Part shown: piece after piece, positions 1-13,198 of the stretch | Position numbering within the stretch: position 1 is the first letter of the stretch | Layout of the letters: each line of letters starts with the position of its first letter | Assembly: GCF_027596085.1 (NCBI RefSeq) | Contig: NC_072450.1 | Span: 6,858,736 to 6,922,735 of the forward strand | Direction of reading: 5' to 3' | Origin: Anoplopoma fimbria | Taxonomy: Eukaryota > Chordata > Actinopteri > Perciformes > Anoplopomatidae | Length of the DNA stretch: 64,000 bases | Notes under the pieces: generated by a model | Told to the model about the DNA's origin: nothing | The model's database searches: none | What the model saw: the letters and a program-made list of their open reading frames with translations, nothing else | Position numbers and translations under genes: made by a program

Positions 1-3000
1 GCACGCTGTAGAAGTTATTTATCCTTCAGATCGTCTGACTCCCTTGCAGCACATCGACTAGAGAGTGCATTAAGATGCAGAGAAAAAGCAACAGTGGTGT
101 CTGAGGAGGTGTAGATAGGCTGGGGGAGGATACTGGAGACAGGAAATCATTGTCTGATTCATCACTTGCTGTAATAAAACACTGGTGGAGAATCTGTTCC
201 ATGAACAAAACAGGATTTTTTATTCAGAGAGATAAAAAAGCGACACGGTTTTATCCTTTCTTTAAGAACACAAATAAATTATCTCACAAATCATCTCATG
301 GGAGCGTCATGCCAACACAGGAACTACAATGGATGGGTTTGGATTTCATAAAGACACAATTAAGACTTGTACACGTTGTCTTAAATATCTGTTAGTATCT
401 GTTATCTGTGTTGCATAAGTCTGGTTTTATGTTTTCTCCTTTAGTCTAATATGAACCCAGATGGTGCCATGCTCTTGCATTCCCTGAAGTTACAAAAAAG
501 TGGACATAAAAATGATAAATTATGAAAAGAAACCAAAAAATTGTGCAAAAGCTAGAAGGAAAATATACAATTCACCTTCTGGAAAAACTGTCCGGTGTTC
601 CCTCAGTACCATTGTTCATCGTCACAGTGCCAATTGTGTTTCCCACAGCCCTGCAGGCAAACACTGTCCAGCAATATTTCATTGAACAACACATGGCAGA
701 GAAATCTTTATTTCATGTAACAAAGGAGGTGGATATAGAGAAAGCTTGTTCCAGCATCCCTCTCCTCCGCTTTCCTTTTGTCCACAGACTCCTTTTACAA
801 TTCCTCTCCAAATGAGCTGGGTTACCACTATGGGTTCAATGATGGAGGTTGGGGCTGAGGTTAAGAGGTTGTGGATTGTGTGTGTGTGTGTGTGTGTGTC
901 GGTGTGTATTGGGGGGGGGGAGGATAGCTACAACCAAACTCAAACTACAGTTGGAAAAAAAAGCACCTTTTTTTACCCCTCATCCCTCCTTATCACTGAA
1001 AATTCCTGGTGTGTAAAATTGAATTCCAATGGTATTTCCCAGGGTGAAGATGAGAAGGGCAGGGATTGGAGAAAATATAATGTGGAGGAGCTGGGACAAT
1101 CACACTTATACACACTGTCCACACACACACACACACATATACTGACTGCAGACACAAGATAACGGTGTCTTCCTAATACAAAGGCAGAAGTGGACGCTCA
1201 TTAAGCCAATGAGGCAAAGAAGAGTCTACTTCCAGTATCAAACATGCAGATCTAGTGGAGCTGGTGTTCACACAGCAGCATTAACAAACAACAAGAAGCT
1301 TACCTTCCTGTTTTATTCCAGTCACATACAACCTGAGCCTGGAGCTATATGCTAACAGGTGCTGCATGAGGATTTATATTTTTTATGAGCTTGAAGTGGA
1401 AAAAAATAAATGGCATTTCTAATAATATGAAATATATCCACTGGCAAGAATCCATCACAATAAGTGCTCTTAGAGGAAAAATAATTAAAAAGTGAAAGTG
1501 GTAGCAGCATTTTTGTCTGATAGGAGGGTGGACAGCTTTAAAATAAGCTCTCCCCAGATAAAACCATGGTTCTCAGCTTCAATTATAACTCCATTATCCA
1601 CTGAAATGAAACCAAAAGACAAAAGAGTCCTTAATTAATAAGACTGTTCTCCATTCAGAGCCACCTGCTGCATTGATTAACAATTAAAAAAAATGTGATG
1701 TTCTTCGTGTGAATATGAATACAATGGGCCAAAGCACAGAGGAAATCCCATCGCCACGGGAACGAGAAGAAGCACCTGTTCGTCATCCGAGAACCTCCCC
1801 TGAACCAGACTGAACCAGATCCTGCCCACTGACCCCCCAGACGGGGATTACAATGTTGTGCGAGTCAGGACAGCCGGACCATCACACTCCCTGCTGAGTG
1901 TGTCACTGCAAACACCATTTATCCGTCGTTATAGACTCGAACTGTCATACATGACACAAAAAAATGACTACAAAAGAATCCAGCTGTATATTTTGCTGTT
2001 GCCAATACTAATGAAACAGAACACGTTTATTACTCGTCTTTGACAGCACGGTGGAAAATTAATGGAGGCTTAGGGCAAAAAAAGCTGTCTTTAATTGAAA
2101 AAAAAAAAAACTGTTAATGCAATTAAAATATAGGGGGAAATATGTAGCTTGTATGTGTACACTTGCATTTCAATCGGTTATTTCATGTTTTATTTTGTTA
2201 CATGAAATTAGTTGAGATAATGCTTGGTTTTATTTTGTTAAACTTAGGCAAATGATGTGATCTAACTTAGAGAAGGTAAGGCTATTTCTGCTCAAGAAAA
2301 AAGGTCTGAAGTAAGAAAATATATCTCTTTATCAAACTATTTAACTTATTATAATATATATAACTGTTTGTATAATTCCAAATGAATCATCTTTTTAGTA
2401 CAAATTTGGTGAACCACCAATATGAATAACACATCCTGTAATTAGTATGAAAAAGACCAAACATGACCCTAAAACACAGATTGAAGGCAAAAGATTTGGT
2501 TCCAGGGTCATGAAGGAGGTCCTTCCTGACACGAAGCTGAGCAGGCGTTTGGTATGTTAGGGGTCCGGGTCTTATGGGGGTCCAGCTAGCCAATCGTATC
2601 GCCCCGTAGCTGAAGTCCAGGCCATCCCACCAGCCTCTGCCACCTGTCCTTCACCCTCCCTCAGGGCGCGAGGAGAGGGTGATGGCCAGATGGCTCTTGA
2701 GGTCCAAGCAGCATCCTGAGTGTAGCATCCTCCCCCACCCCCAACCTCAGAGCTCCATGCCTGGTCCCACCTCCACCCTCTAACCCCTCCTCCCTCTCCG
2801 CCCCTTCCCCAATACAAACCCCTGAGCCCCAGCGCTCGTCAGTGCTGCATGACTGGGCAAACACAGTTCTTCACCGAAGTAAATCCCTCGTCTCTCCTCT
2901 GCAGCTGCCTGGTTTGCGAGAAAAGGCTTAGCTGCTGCCTAAAAGAGCCCTCATCTCTACTGGCAAAACAGCATTCATGACATTAGGATTTCCACTATCA

Positions 3001-4800
3001 CATAGAGCCAGAACCTGCTCCACATGCTGACTAATTTTTTTTTTTTGGCTAAGTGGAACCTCTTTAAAAAGAAATAGGCCATGTCTGCTTCAGCTACAGA
3101 GCACCTGAGCTAAATCAGATAATGAGCAGCCACTAGGATCACTAAAGATGGTAATCACCTATCTGAGTGATCCAGTCAGTCGGGGGGTTGGGCCGGAATG
3201 GAGCTGACTGTTAAAAGGAGGGATAACGTCTACAATAGGGCCTAAATAACCTCACAAGGCTGCTCATCTGTCATCACACTGTCCTATCTCTCTGATATTA
3301 CATCCAATTAGTTTTCAGATAGCAGCGGTGCAGGGCGGCCGACACACGCAATCAATCAAACTCTGTCAATGACAAATTGTCACCCTTCTAGTCGCCGTCC
3401 TTATCTAGGCAACGGGCCAACGAAGCAGTGGAGAGACGATTCAGAGTGGTGATCACCAAGTCTAATGATTGTCCCAACTTGGGGTCCGAATTCCAGCCTT
3501 AGTTCTCACTGAGAGCAAAGAGATGGGTCATTATTCAAATATGCGTAGCAACAAATGAAAACCGCAACTGGTCGAAGACGCACAGCAGACTGAGATATGT
3601 CCTTGAGTGTTTGGTTAGCTTGTTTAAGGGTGTAAGAGGGCACTGACGGCAGCAATCTGAGCGCTGGCTAGCACAGATGTTGTCGTCCTAATGAACAGGT
3701 TGGCAGCTCAGGGAGGGGACGGACACAGTGACCTCGCCCATATGTCCGGCTAAATGTCCACTTTAGGAGGAAACACTGAAGAGAAAGCAGTAAATGCAAT
3801 TGTAATTATCTTTAGAAGCAAGCTAGTAATTTGATTTACACATTATAACCTTAACTGTTTCAGCGTAAAGAGATTATCTTAGAAAGAAGGATGAACATGT
3901 CTGGTAGATCTTTCGCTTTCTTAAGCTCAGTTTTGCTCAAACAACATCTGTCAAAAGTCATCAGATTCGCAAACCTGGAAGTAGTGAAGTAAAAGAAATG
4001 CCTCAGTGCAGTGGCATGTCAAACATTATGCAGGTTATTTAAAAATCCATATAAAGCAAGCAATTAAACAAGCAAATAAAGACTTCAGCTGTTCTACTAC
4101 TGATCTCATGCTTTCAGAAACTGAGGTGTTTCAGTGTACCTCAAGTCAAAGATCGTAAATACAAGCAACTGCAGCTAGCTGCCTTTGGTTCAGGTTGTTT
4201 GGGCTCTCCCTCAGGAACATGGTGAGGAGCTCAGACAACCCAGTAGGAGACTAAAGTAGAGACTAAAGTAGAGATCTGCAAGGAAGAAGCCAGTTAAGGT
4301 GGTTCTTTGCTTAGGAAGAAGCCAGTTAAGGTGGTTCAGCATCCGATCAGAATCACACTTACTAAGAAGTATGTTTTCAATTCATCCGTAATGAACAATT
4401 AAACAGAAACAACGGATGGATGGTAACCCTTTTCACCCCCCAAACAAACAACTTCATTTGCTTCACTGATATTGTTTGTAAAGGCACAAACACATATGCA
4501 GCATCATCATAAGCAGCGTTGTAATATTCACCATTGTAACGTGCTGCGTTGTCTGGTTCTGTCTGTAACAGCAATATCTAAATATCACTAATGCAACAAA
4601 TTAAAAAATATATATTTCTGGGTGCACCTGTCCATTTTTTTTTTCATGTTAAAAAGTGGTTACCACTGAAACAAAGGCTAATAACTGGTTGCAAATTCAA
4701 AATAAATGGTTGCCAATGGCGACCTGGCAACCGTTACTATCGAGCACTGATTTCACTCAGTTAGGAACCTTTCTAAGCAAAAAGAGTGCAACCTTAGCCT
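1..4800. other. non-coding DNA, no supported gene
   Basis: No exon set or intact transposon recognised. Short microsatellites: (TG)n at 878-899 and (AC)n at about 1119-1137. The only direct repeats of note are two short tandem duplications at 4247-4344. By synteny this is the nav2 side, but I find no nav2 coding exon. Confidence 0.5.
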
Positions 4801-4813
4801 GCTGCCAACTGAC

Positions 4814-4985
4814 AATGGATGGATGGATGGATGGATGGATGGATGGATGGATGGATGGATGGATGGATGGATGGATGGATGGATGGATGGATGGATGGAT
4901 GGATGGATGGATGGATGGATGGATGGATGGATGGATGGATGGATGGATGGATGGATGGATGGATGGATGGATGGATGGATGGATA
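4814..4985 (+). repeat. (ATGG)n tetranucleotide microsatellite
   Basis: About 170 bp of perfect ATGG repeat. Open frames across it (Met-Asp-Gly-Trp, or Ser-Ile-His-Pro on the other strand) are artefacts. Confidence 0.99.
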
Positions 4986-7690
4986 GAGGTGTTGCTGGTG
5001 AGCATGTTTCATCATACAGGACTTCAACAAACGTTATACCATTCTTAAAATTGATAGCTTACTGTCTTAACAATCTGAATTTAAATCGCAATGTGGCTGA
5101 CAATGATAACGATAATTGTGTCTTTGTTTGTGTTTGTGCAGCGTGACTCTGCTGCTTCAATAAACAATAAAAAAGAAAGAAACAAAGCTCTTTGTAAGTT
5201 TTAGTATTGACAAACCAGTGTCCCATCATGTCTTATTGGTGCTTGAAGTCACTAGAGCCTGGCAGTGAAGTAAACTAAGCTCTCTAACAGGCCTCTCCTG
5301 CTGAGTGTGAACTGTATCCTGAGGTTCAGGATTAAGTCCATCGTGTGTGAAAGAAACAAAACAAAGCCATGTAGGATTCCCCACTCATCTGTGTCTCTTT
5401 GCTAATTATGAGGCCGTTAGAGAATGACTGCAGCAGAGCAGTCAGCGGCACACGTATCCACTGTAAACACCTCGTTATCCTACAGAACCGCACCCGACCG
5501 TATCGAACGCCTCTTAATGAGCAGAAATGGCTGGGGAAAATAAATACGTAATTTCCAACGGTTCTGATTGAGCAATTAGTGTCAAATTCCCTTTCATCCT
5601 CAATGTACTAAATCCATAATGGATTCCATTACAGAATGCTCTTTGTAACCTTGTGAATGCCCTTCATTATATCTATCAAACGCTAATGCAAGGGGTTGAA
5701 GATCTCCTGTCAAACTCTTTATTTTAAAAAACATACACTTCATGTACTGAAATATAGCACATTTTTTCAGTCAGTGTTCTCCTAATTGCCGGTTTGAGGC
5801 ACTTTCTCAGCATAGCAAAATCTGTTTTGTGTTACAACGCTGTGGATAATAATAAAGATATTGTGAGCGCCGATTCCTCACCGAACATGTAGTTCGCTTT
5901 TAAAACATGACTAAGAGAAACACAAGGTTATGTCAACACTGTCTGCCCTTGCTGTGTTCGACAAAAATGCTGTAAATCTGTACTGTATCCACAACAGCTC
6001 GGTGTGAGGTCAGGACATAAATCGCACAGAGGTTTAATAGCACAGAGTTCAATGTGTTTCATTAGTGCACGCTCAAGAACCAGGCAGGGTTATGCCCACT
6101 GTCCAATGTGCTGTTCAGGCATTGTTAATCAGAGATCAGCCCACAGCTCCTTTTCTTTGACTGCGCTCCAATAAATCAAGCATGTCTGTCAAGACCTGGA
6201 GTTCAGAGGCATTTAAAGCATTCCAACAATTTCCCTTCAATCTGTGATGCAGAGGAGACACAATGCAAAAAATGGTGCCATTGTCAGATGAAATAAAACT
6301 TTGTATCGACTAAAAGCCTCTTATTTGAGATTTACAACATTCAATTCTTGAGATTATCCAATTACCTGACTATAATGTTGGAATGAGTTAAAGTTCTGCC
6401 TTTTTGTAATGCTCTCAGATGTCTTAAATATTAGTAATGAAGCTGAGACCTGTTGAACGTGATCGAATTCCCAATAATAAATAGTTTGATTTTAGAGTAA
6501 CCTCTATTATGCATCAGTGCTTGTGCTGATTAATGTGGGAACCCGTAGGCTATCGGTCTGACGAAGGATAAGTCTTTTGGGACAAGGGGCTTAATTTCTG
6601 GTGCGCCAAGACTTCCTTTTCAGTACGCTGCTCATTGTTTACATTGCATTTAGTAACTTCAGATACAAGACCAGAGTTGGAGTTGAGAGACAATGTGTAC
6701 AATGAGATTGTTTCACAAGGAGCCAGTTTACAAGCTAATTCTAAACCAATAAACTGCTAAATCATCATGATGATAGCCAGCAAGTTCTAAGATTGCTTTC
6801 CAGACAATACAATCCACCTCTTTTCTCCACACAGACTGTTTATCTGCATTCCACCAAAGCCTCCTCAAATGTGATTGGTCAATACTACTTGGACTACAAA
6901 CAGAAACCAGAACGCTTCCAATATCAAAATCTTGTCCCGTTGCCAACAGATTCTACATATGAATGCATTCTCTTTTCATATGCTGATGGGAAGGTCCGTT
7001 ATCTGAGACTTCATCGTCAGTCGCTTGCTTTTTCTTGGAAATTTGAACTTGGAAGAAAACAATTCATCTAAAGTGTTGAAAGAGATATTCTCGAAAGTAA
7101 GAATTGTCTTGTTTAAGGTGGATTTTGAAGTCATATATTATTTCGTGCCATTAAAGCTTGAAGCTGATACACCTCACAATGACATTTCTATTTGAACTAT
7201 CCATTCTGAACTGTCTCTTTGGTTGTCGAAGGCAGAACAAGTCATTTCCAAACAGTCGAACTTTTCAGGAATGATGACTTATGATGCTGTTGCTTCACAG
7301 ATACACAGTAGAAAATGTATACCAGTTGAATAGACCCCCACTGCCACCTTATAATGATTTGAGTTCTGGTGGAGGTTTCAAACAGGTTCTTAAAAGGTTA
7401 CGTCCCATTCAACTCTCATCCTCCCATTACAGCTAAAAGCAGGTACATTCAGTACAATCTTTAATCTTTTCACGTCTCCAGCTGGACAATTTTTGACACT
7501 AAAGATCCAATCACATGGAATCCCAGTTCAATGAATACCAAATGACTACAAAAAAGGCAGGTGTCTGATCATAGCAAAGCCGGCAGTTTTGCTCCATCAA
7601 ACACTGAGCCTGCATCCACCACAATACAATACCTCCCCTGATTCTCCTCCAACGCTCTCTGCCTTCCCACGTAGGTCTATGATTGCTGCT
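4986..7690. other. non-coding, mostly unique DNA
   Basis: No coding evidence or recognisable transposon. The segment 5400-5700 is repeat-free with several TAAT cores and a TAATGCAAG octamer-like word, and resembles a conserved non-coding element by composition only. Confidence 0.4.
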
Positions 7691-7839
7691 CAATGAACAT
7701 TAATATATAGAACTGGGGACATGTAAGAGAGTAAATCTAGTTTATTCAAAGGGAACAAAATCCAATTACCTCCGACTGAGGCGACGATCACATATAGGAT
7801 CTTGGACTCACGCAGCCTAGGTAACTGTCGGGGGACGCT

Positions 7840-8180
7840 GAACCTTGCTGCATGGATGCCCGGGGTAATTCTCCAACAATGGGAGGCCCGTGTGTCCATG
7901 TTACTACCTCAGTGCTTTCAATCTATTTAAGTCGGCTGATGTCCATTAAGAGGGAAGGTGAGTCTCGGCTCGGTCTGGCACAACCTCTCCTCCCCGGAGA
8001 GCGTCGGGCCGTCTGGCCTCGTCTGGTCTCCGATTGATGATGCCGCCACTTTTTTGCGGCTGCGACGGAGACTTATAATGAAATCTAGACATGTCGCTGC
8101 TGATAACTCATTGAGCATGCAGGGGGGGCAAAAAAAACTCACTTCATGAATGGCATCAGGGTTGGTTACCGTAGCAACGA
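7840..8180. promoter_or_regulatory. candidate promoter block with X-box and splice donors on both strands
   Basis: Locally CpG-richer than its surroundings. On +, TATTTAAG (7924-7931) is followed by a GGGAAG/GTGAGT donor at 7958. On -, a CATGAA/GTGAGT donor lies near plus 8149, about 15 bp from a perfect RFX X-box GTTACCGTAGCAAC (8165-8178). It could be a first exon of a leftward transcript such as nav2 or a non-coding RNA; no protein evidence. Confidence 0.25.
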
Positions 8181-8199
8181 CGATGCAAACCAAATAAAA

Positions 8200-11100
8200 A
8201 AAACGAGTTGTGGTGTGTGGGATTTTTATAAATATTTGTCATGCTGAATCCAAACACTAGACAGAAATGCTTTAACTCCACTTTTGCTGATGCTTGTGTG
8301 TCGCTAAGCATCCAGAGAGAAGCTCTGCAGGCTGGAAAATTGGAAAAACAGCAGCTGGGACTTTGGTCACATCAATTAATATTCATGTTCTATGTAATCC
8401 CAAGAGACTAATTTAACACACCTGATCAAATCAATAATTTACAGCGGGGAGGGAATAAAATAAACCAGAAAACCTGAAAATCTGATCCCTGGCTCACCTA
8501 CAGTATAGCAGAGGGAGTAAAGTCCAACACACCATTTAAAACAGAACCAGACTCAGTAGTGACCGGTAAGTAACCCGAACTCCAACAGGCATGCTGTGCC
8601 ATTATTAGCTTTAACAGCTGTGAGTTCACCTCAACCAGAGGATTTTGGGATTCCCTCCTGTTTTGCCACCTTAGATGTAAATACACTGTAAACACAAAAA
8701 TATATGGACAGCTATGTGAGAGGGGATGCAGCTGTCTGAGCAGAATCAAGACAGATTGGAGGTCATCTCTGAAAGTGGAGATGATGGACTAGCTGGTGTT
8801 GTCGTCACTTGAGGGACCAACGATCCAAGACTTCAAAGCTGCAGGGCTAATGGATGTTTATCAGGACAAAGAAGGAATGCACGGGTAAGACTTTTTTGGT
8901 CCCAATGCGGATACTGAGTATCGTTCCAAGATCAGTGTTTAGTTAATAAGATGTATGACTCACTGTGTAGAAATGACGAGGATCATTATTTTATGTGTAA
9001 GGCAATATCAGACTTGACTTACACATTGCTTTCTTAACTTTGAAAAACAAAATACAACAAATAAAGGCATAGATATAAATGTACTAAATTGTTATTTATT
9101 ACAATAATGGTTTTATACCAGATTGGTCCATTGTCATCCATATTGGATCCAGCTATTTGAGTCGGTATTGGACTGATATCTGATACCAATATCGGTATCG
9201 TGCATCAGTAGCATAAAGGTCATTTTTGAGTGATATGTGAAGAACATGACAACAGCTGCACTGTTGTTTTGTATACCAGGGATTGAGTGTGGTCACATCA
9301 ATAGTTAAAACTTAGGATTCAAATACTGTAATTTATCAAATAAAACAAGGAAAATTTCAAAAATAATTATTTGGTTACTTTAATAAATGTCTTATTCTTT
9401 ATATGTCACATTTTCATTAACAAGGTGACATATAATTGCGTTGTAATTACTCAAAATATAAGGAGAAAAAAATGGCAACCAGCTTTTCACCTTGAGCAAC
9501 CAAAAGTTGAAGGAAACATTTAAAAGTGAGTGTTGCTCCCTGTAAAAAAAAAACAGTTGAATCAGAGTTCACTGCAGGCGGGCAGAAGAAATTCAGTCTG
9601 ACTCCACATTAAAAGGAAGACTGAATCAACACAGACATCTCTTCAGCGTGCTCACGGCTGTCGCTTCGTGAATCCTTCTCGGTCCATCACTACTGCACAT
9701 CCTCAGAGTCGAGTGAAAACCTTGTATCTCCCAAATGTCAGCTCATTCATAACTACTGCGAGAAAAGAAGCCATGTTTCTGAACGTATCTGATACAGAGT
9801 TTAGAGGGTTAATACACCAAAGGAGCTGTCAATTATTCTTTTTAATTGACTCACCCTGTAATACTTCATTGAATTCAAACCAAAAACACCAAGGAAACTG
9901 GAGCTATGAGGTTTTTGCCTACGACGAAAGCACTACATCAACATCATGTGGAAAATGCAGAGCGAGGCTGAAACAGGGAAAATGAGTCCCGGTATCAAGT
10001 ACCCCATCAATCTTAACGCAGACTGCCGGAGTAATTCTACACAGCCACAGTGCATCAAAGAAGACTTCACAGACGCCTCGGCGCTTTCACTGACTCTTTG
10101 GCTTTGAATCAATCCGGTAATGCGTCCTCTGACACCTGAGCTGGTTTTCCCGATGAAGGTCAGACTCGGTCACAATGCTATATTTAAACCTCCGCCAAGA
10201 CAAATGAAAGACATTTTAGTTTTTTTGCATTGCGACAAACTGTTTTGGATCTTTTCTTGTTGACAATTTAGACTTTTGGAGGTCAGGGGATGCTCTTTTA
10301 GAAACGATTTCCTACAACATCCATTGGTGCCAAATCTGTTCTCATTATCAAGTTAGATAGCAACCGTTTTGTTCTGCCCTTTGACCTCCCATGCGTCAAC
10401 CTTTCCAGAATCCAGTATCAGCATTAAAACTCTACATTCAGAGAGTGTTTGTCCGCTCACTCAGCCTCATGTACTCATCAGCCGACACAGAAAACAAGAG
10501 CAGACAGGTAGATCTGGTAGATAAAAGAGGATCAGGCGTTAACTCACCCTTTTCTGGTCCTCCAGGCCGTGCTGCACAGTTTTCCTCCTCGGGTGCTGTT
10601 GTGGACTAGCCTCTGCCCCTGCCTCCATCTTTCCATAAGTGAGTGAGTACTCAGGCTTACTCTCCCCTTCGGCTAAATATCCAGCCTCTCAGGGAATGAA
10701 GGGAAATACCTGCTCAAAGTATTTTAAATCCCCTTCCCACTTGGTTCCCAGTTGTGGTGCATGAATTTCAATCCAACAAAAACGAATGGGGGAAAAACTT
10801 TCTGTCCATCAACTTTGCGTCTTTGAAAAGTTGACACCCAATCTCTGGGAGGATCCAACCTCGGCCACGGGCCTCGTCTCGGTCATGTCGTCTCCTGGTG
10901 GTTTCTCTCTCTGTTGGTCCAGAGGGGTCGACCTGAAGCGAGCATCAGGGCAGAGAACGGGAACCTGAGTTAACCAGGGTGGTCCTCTCTACCAAACACA
11001 TCATCGCTGCCATGGAGATTTCATTTTAGAGGAGGAAGTGATCATCGTGATAATCTACTGCCCGAGATCAAATCTAAAAATGTGGGCAGATTTTAGTTTC

Positions 11101-11400
11101 TATGTAGTAAAAGTTCAGTTTATATTCCACCAATATTGAAAAAAAAACATCCAGAGAAAGCAGGTGTTTGGAAAATCAGGTGTCACTCACAGTTCAAAGG
11201 TCAAGTGTGGTATCCTGACAGTGAACAGGTGCTTGAGCTGAGAAAGAAAACAGAGTTAAAAGTAAGCATTAATGCAAAGGTTGTGCTGCCAAAAAAGACA
11301 CACATTCAGCATCAATCAGACTTACTCAATGCAGTAATATTCACTCTAGATAAACCGCATCTGATGAGATATATATTTGAATTATTTCACAGTTCCTCCT
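8200..11400. other. non-coding DNA, mixed unique and degraded repeat
   Basis: The stretch near 9150-9205, with alternating GATAC/GGTATC words, resembles a degraded hAT-type remnant. An exon-like segment with a minus-strand GTGAGT donor at plus 10542-10547 has no coding support. Nothing else recognised. Confidence 0.35.
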
Positions 11401-11416
11401 GACTTGCAAAGCATCT

Positions 11417-11760
11417 TAAGATAAGATAAGATAAGATAAGATAAGATAATCCTTTATTAGTCCCGCAGCGGGGAAATTTGCAGGCTTACAGCAGCATAGA
11501 GTAAAGTGCACACAAGAGACATAGTAAAGAAAGACAAGATAAAAAATAAAAAAAATGAAAAAAATAAAATAAAATAGAAATAAATAAAAAACAAGTATTA
11601 TAAATAAGCAATAAAAACAGTAGAAAAACACAATAACTGAAATATAATATTTACAGACAGAAAAAAACTATTTTAACTATTATTGCACAGTGTTTTTATT
11701 GTCATGTGTCATGTGGTCTGCTGGGAGCAGAGCTTAATATTTTGAGGTACCATTTGTATC
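11417..11760 (-). mobile_element. LINE-type 3' end with (TTATC)n tail
   Basis: Starts with (GATAA)n at 11420-11448, then CCTTTATTAGTCCCGCAG and an A-rich stretch. This is the reverse complement of a retroposon 3' end. The same sequence recurs at 13167 and 36190. I cannot assign the family from memory (Rex1/RTE-like suspected). Confidence 0.6.
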
Positions 11761-12347
11761 AATTGCATATAGGAAATAGGTCATTTGTGGAAGTTTATCT
11801 ATCATAAATAAACTGACAGCTAATTGCTGCAGGTGTGAGCTTTGCATTAACACCATGGAAAAACACTTATTTAAAACATAACTAACTAACTTTTTTTATG
11901 GTGCTCACAGACTTGCCATCATGATGGACAGGTCCTTGTAAATTGAACAAACATTATCTCAAGAGTTGTAATAAACCTGCAGAGGCTTTGAGCTGCTGCA
12001 GCATCACTACAGCAGAATCTGTGCAGCCTCACAGGCTGGATGCTGCGTTTCTGAGCTCACTAGAAAACAGTTTTTTTCCCCTTTCAATTTAAGAAGAATA
12101 AATGAAATGAAAGAGCAGCATGTGTGGTCAGGGAGGATGCTCACCCAGCACTTCTCCGGTTCTTGCCCTCCCGGTGGAGATGGTCCCTGCCTTGTGCGGA
12201 TCTCTGTCCGCTCCTCTCTGGCTGCGAGCGGAGCAGCCAGGTGCTGCATTCATGCGCTGTCGGAAATATTGGCCTATCACTTTAATTCTCACTTCAAAAC
12301 CTTTTCTTTTCACAAATGGGCTTGAAGTTGAAGTCACTTTATGTTTG
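11760..12347. other. non-coding spacer
   Basis: No gene. ORFs here (for example around 12.0-12.3 kb on both strands) lack family similarity. Confidence 0.4.
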
Positions 12348-12597
12348 TACAGTACCAGTCAAAAGTTTGGACACACCTTCTCATTCAATGGTTTTTCTTT
12401 ATTTTTTTTTTTTTTTTTCTACATTGTAGATTAATATTGAAGACATCCAAACATTTTTCTTTATTTTTCTTTAAAAAAAATAATTATTTTATATATATAC
12501 AGAACCAGTCAAAAGTTTGGACACACCTTCTCATTCAATGATTTTTCTTTATTTCTATTTTAATTTTATATATATTTTTATTTTATATATATATATA
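12348..12597 (+). repeat. two tandem Tc1-MITE left ends
   Basis: TACAGTACCAGTCAAAAG begins at 12348. A variant, TACAGAACCAGTC, begins at 12498. Each is followed by the terminal inverted repeat, the ATTCAATG(G/A)TTTTTCTTTATTT segment and an A/T-rich joint. They lie head to tail before a complete element at 12598. Confidence 0.85.
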
Positions 12598-12820
12598 TAC
12601 AGTACCAGTCAAAAGTTTGGACACACCTTCTCATTTAATGGTTTTTTTTTTTTCTTCTACATTGTAGATTAATATTGAAGACATCCAAACTATGAAGGAA
12701 CACATGTGGAATTATGTGGTAAACAAACAAATGCTCAACAAACCAGAATATGTTTTATATTTTAGATTCTTCAAAGTAGTTGAATGAGAAGGTGTGTCCA
12801 AACTTTTGACTGGTACTGTA
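12598..12820 (+). mobile_element. complete Tc1/mariner-type MITE
   Basis: 223 bp, near-palindromic. It begins TACAGTACCAGTCAAAAG and ends CTTTTGACTGGTACTGTA, flanked by TA. Internal landmarks are CTACATTGTAGATTAATATT, ATGGAATTATGTGG..., CAACAAACCAGAATATG and GATTCTTCAAAGTAG. It has no transposase and is internally deleted relative to Tc1-like elements. The TA target site fits the superfamily. Confidence 0.88.
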
Positions 12821-12924
12821 TCTATATATCTATACATATATATACTTATATATATATATATATCATACATAAATATACTTATATATATATATATATATAA
12901 GTATAGTTATGTGTGATATGTTAT

Positions 12925-12965
12925 GTGAATGAGAAGGTGTGTCCAAACTTTTGACTGGTACTGTA
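12925..12965 (+). mobile_element. solo Tc1-MITE terminal repeat
   Basis: One right-end inverted repeat (GAATGAGAAGGTGTGTCC ... TGGTACTGTA) after a (TA)n stretch; the remainder is absent. Confidence 0.8.
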
Positions 12966-13166
12966 TATTTTATTCTGAGGCTTTTACAGTCATTTGAATT
13001 GTGTAAATCACTTTGTGACCTTGTTTTGCAACGTGAAGGGTGAACAAAGTTTGTTGTTGTAATTATTTTAGAAACAAGGAGGTGGGGAAACAATTACTAC
13101 CTGTTGTTTGACAGTTTTCAGATATGGGTTAAGCTCTAACACATTTTACCCTAAGGAAAATACATG

Positions 13167-13167
13167 C

Positions 13168-13198
<31 letters not shown>

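Noticed and set aside
4656..5146. Open frames of Met-Asp-Gly-Trp and Ser-Ile-His-Pro repeats
   Set aside because: Pure (ATGG)n microsatellite read in several frames on both strands.
10542..10720. Exon-like segment on the minus strand with a GTGAGT donor
   Set aside because: Short frame with early stop, no partner exon and no protein similarity; left as an unsupported possibility.
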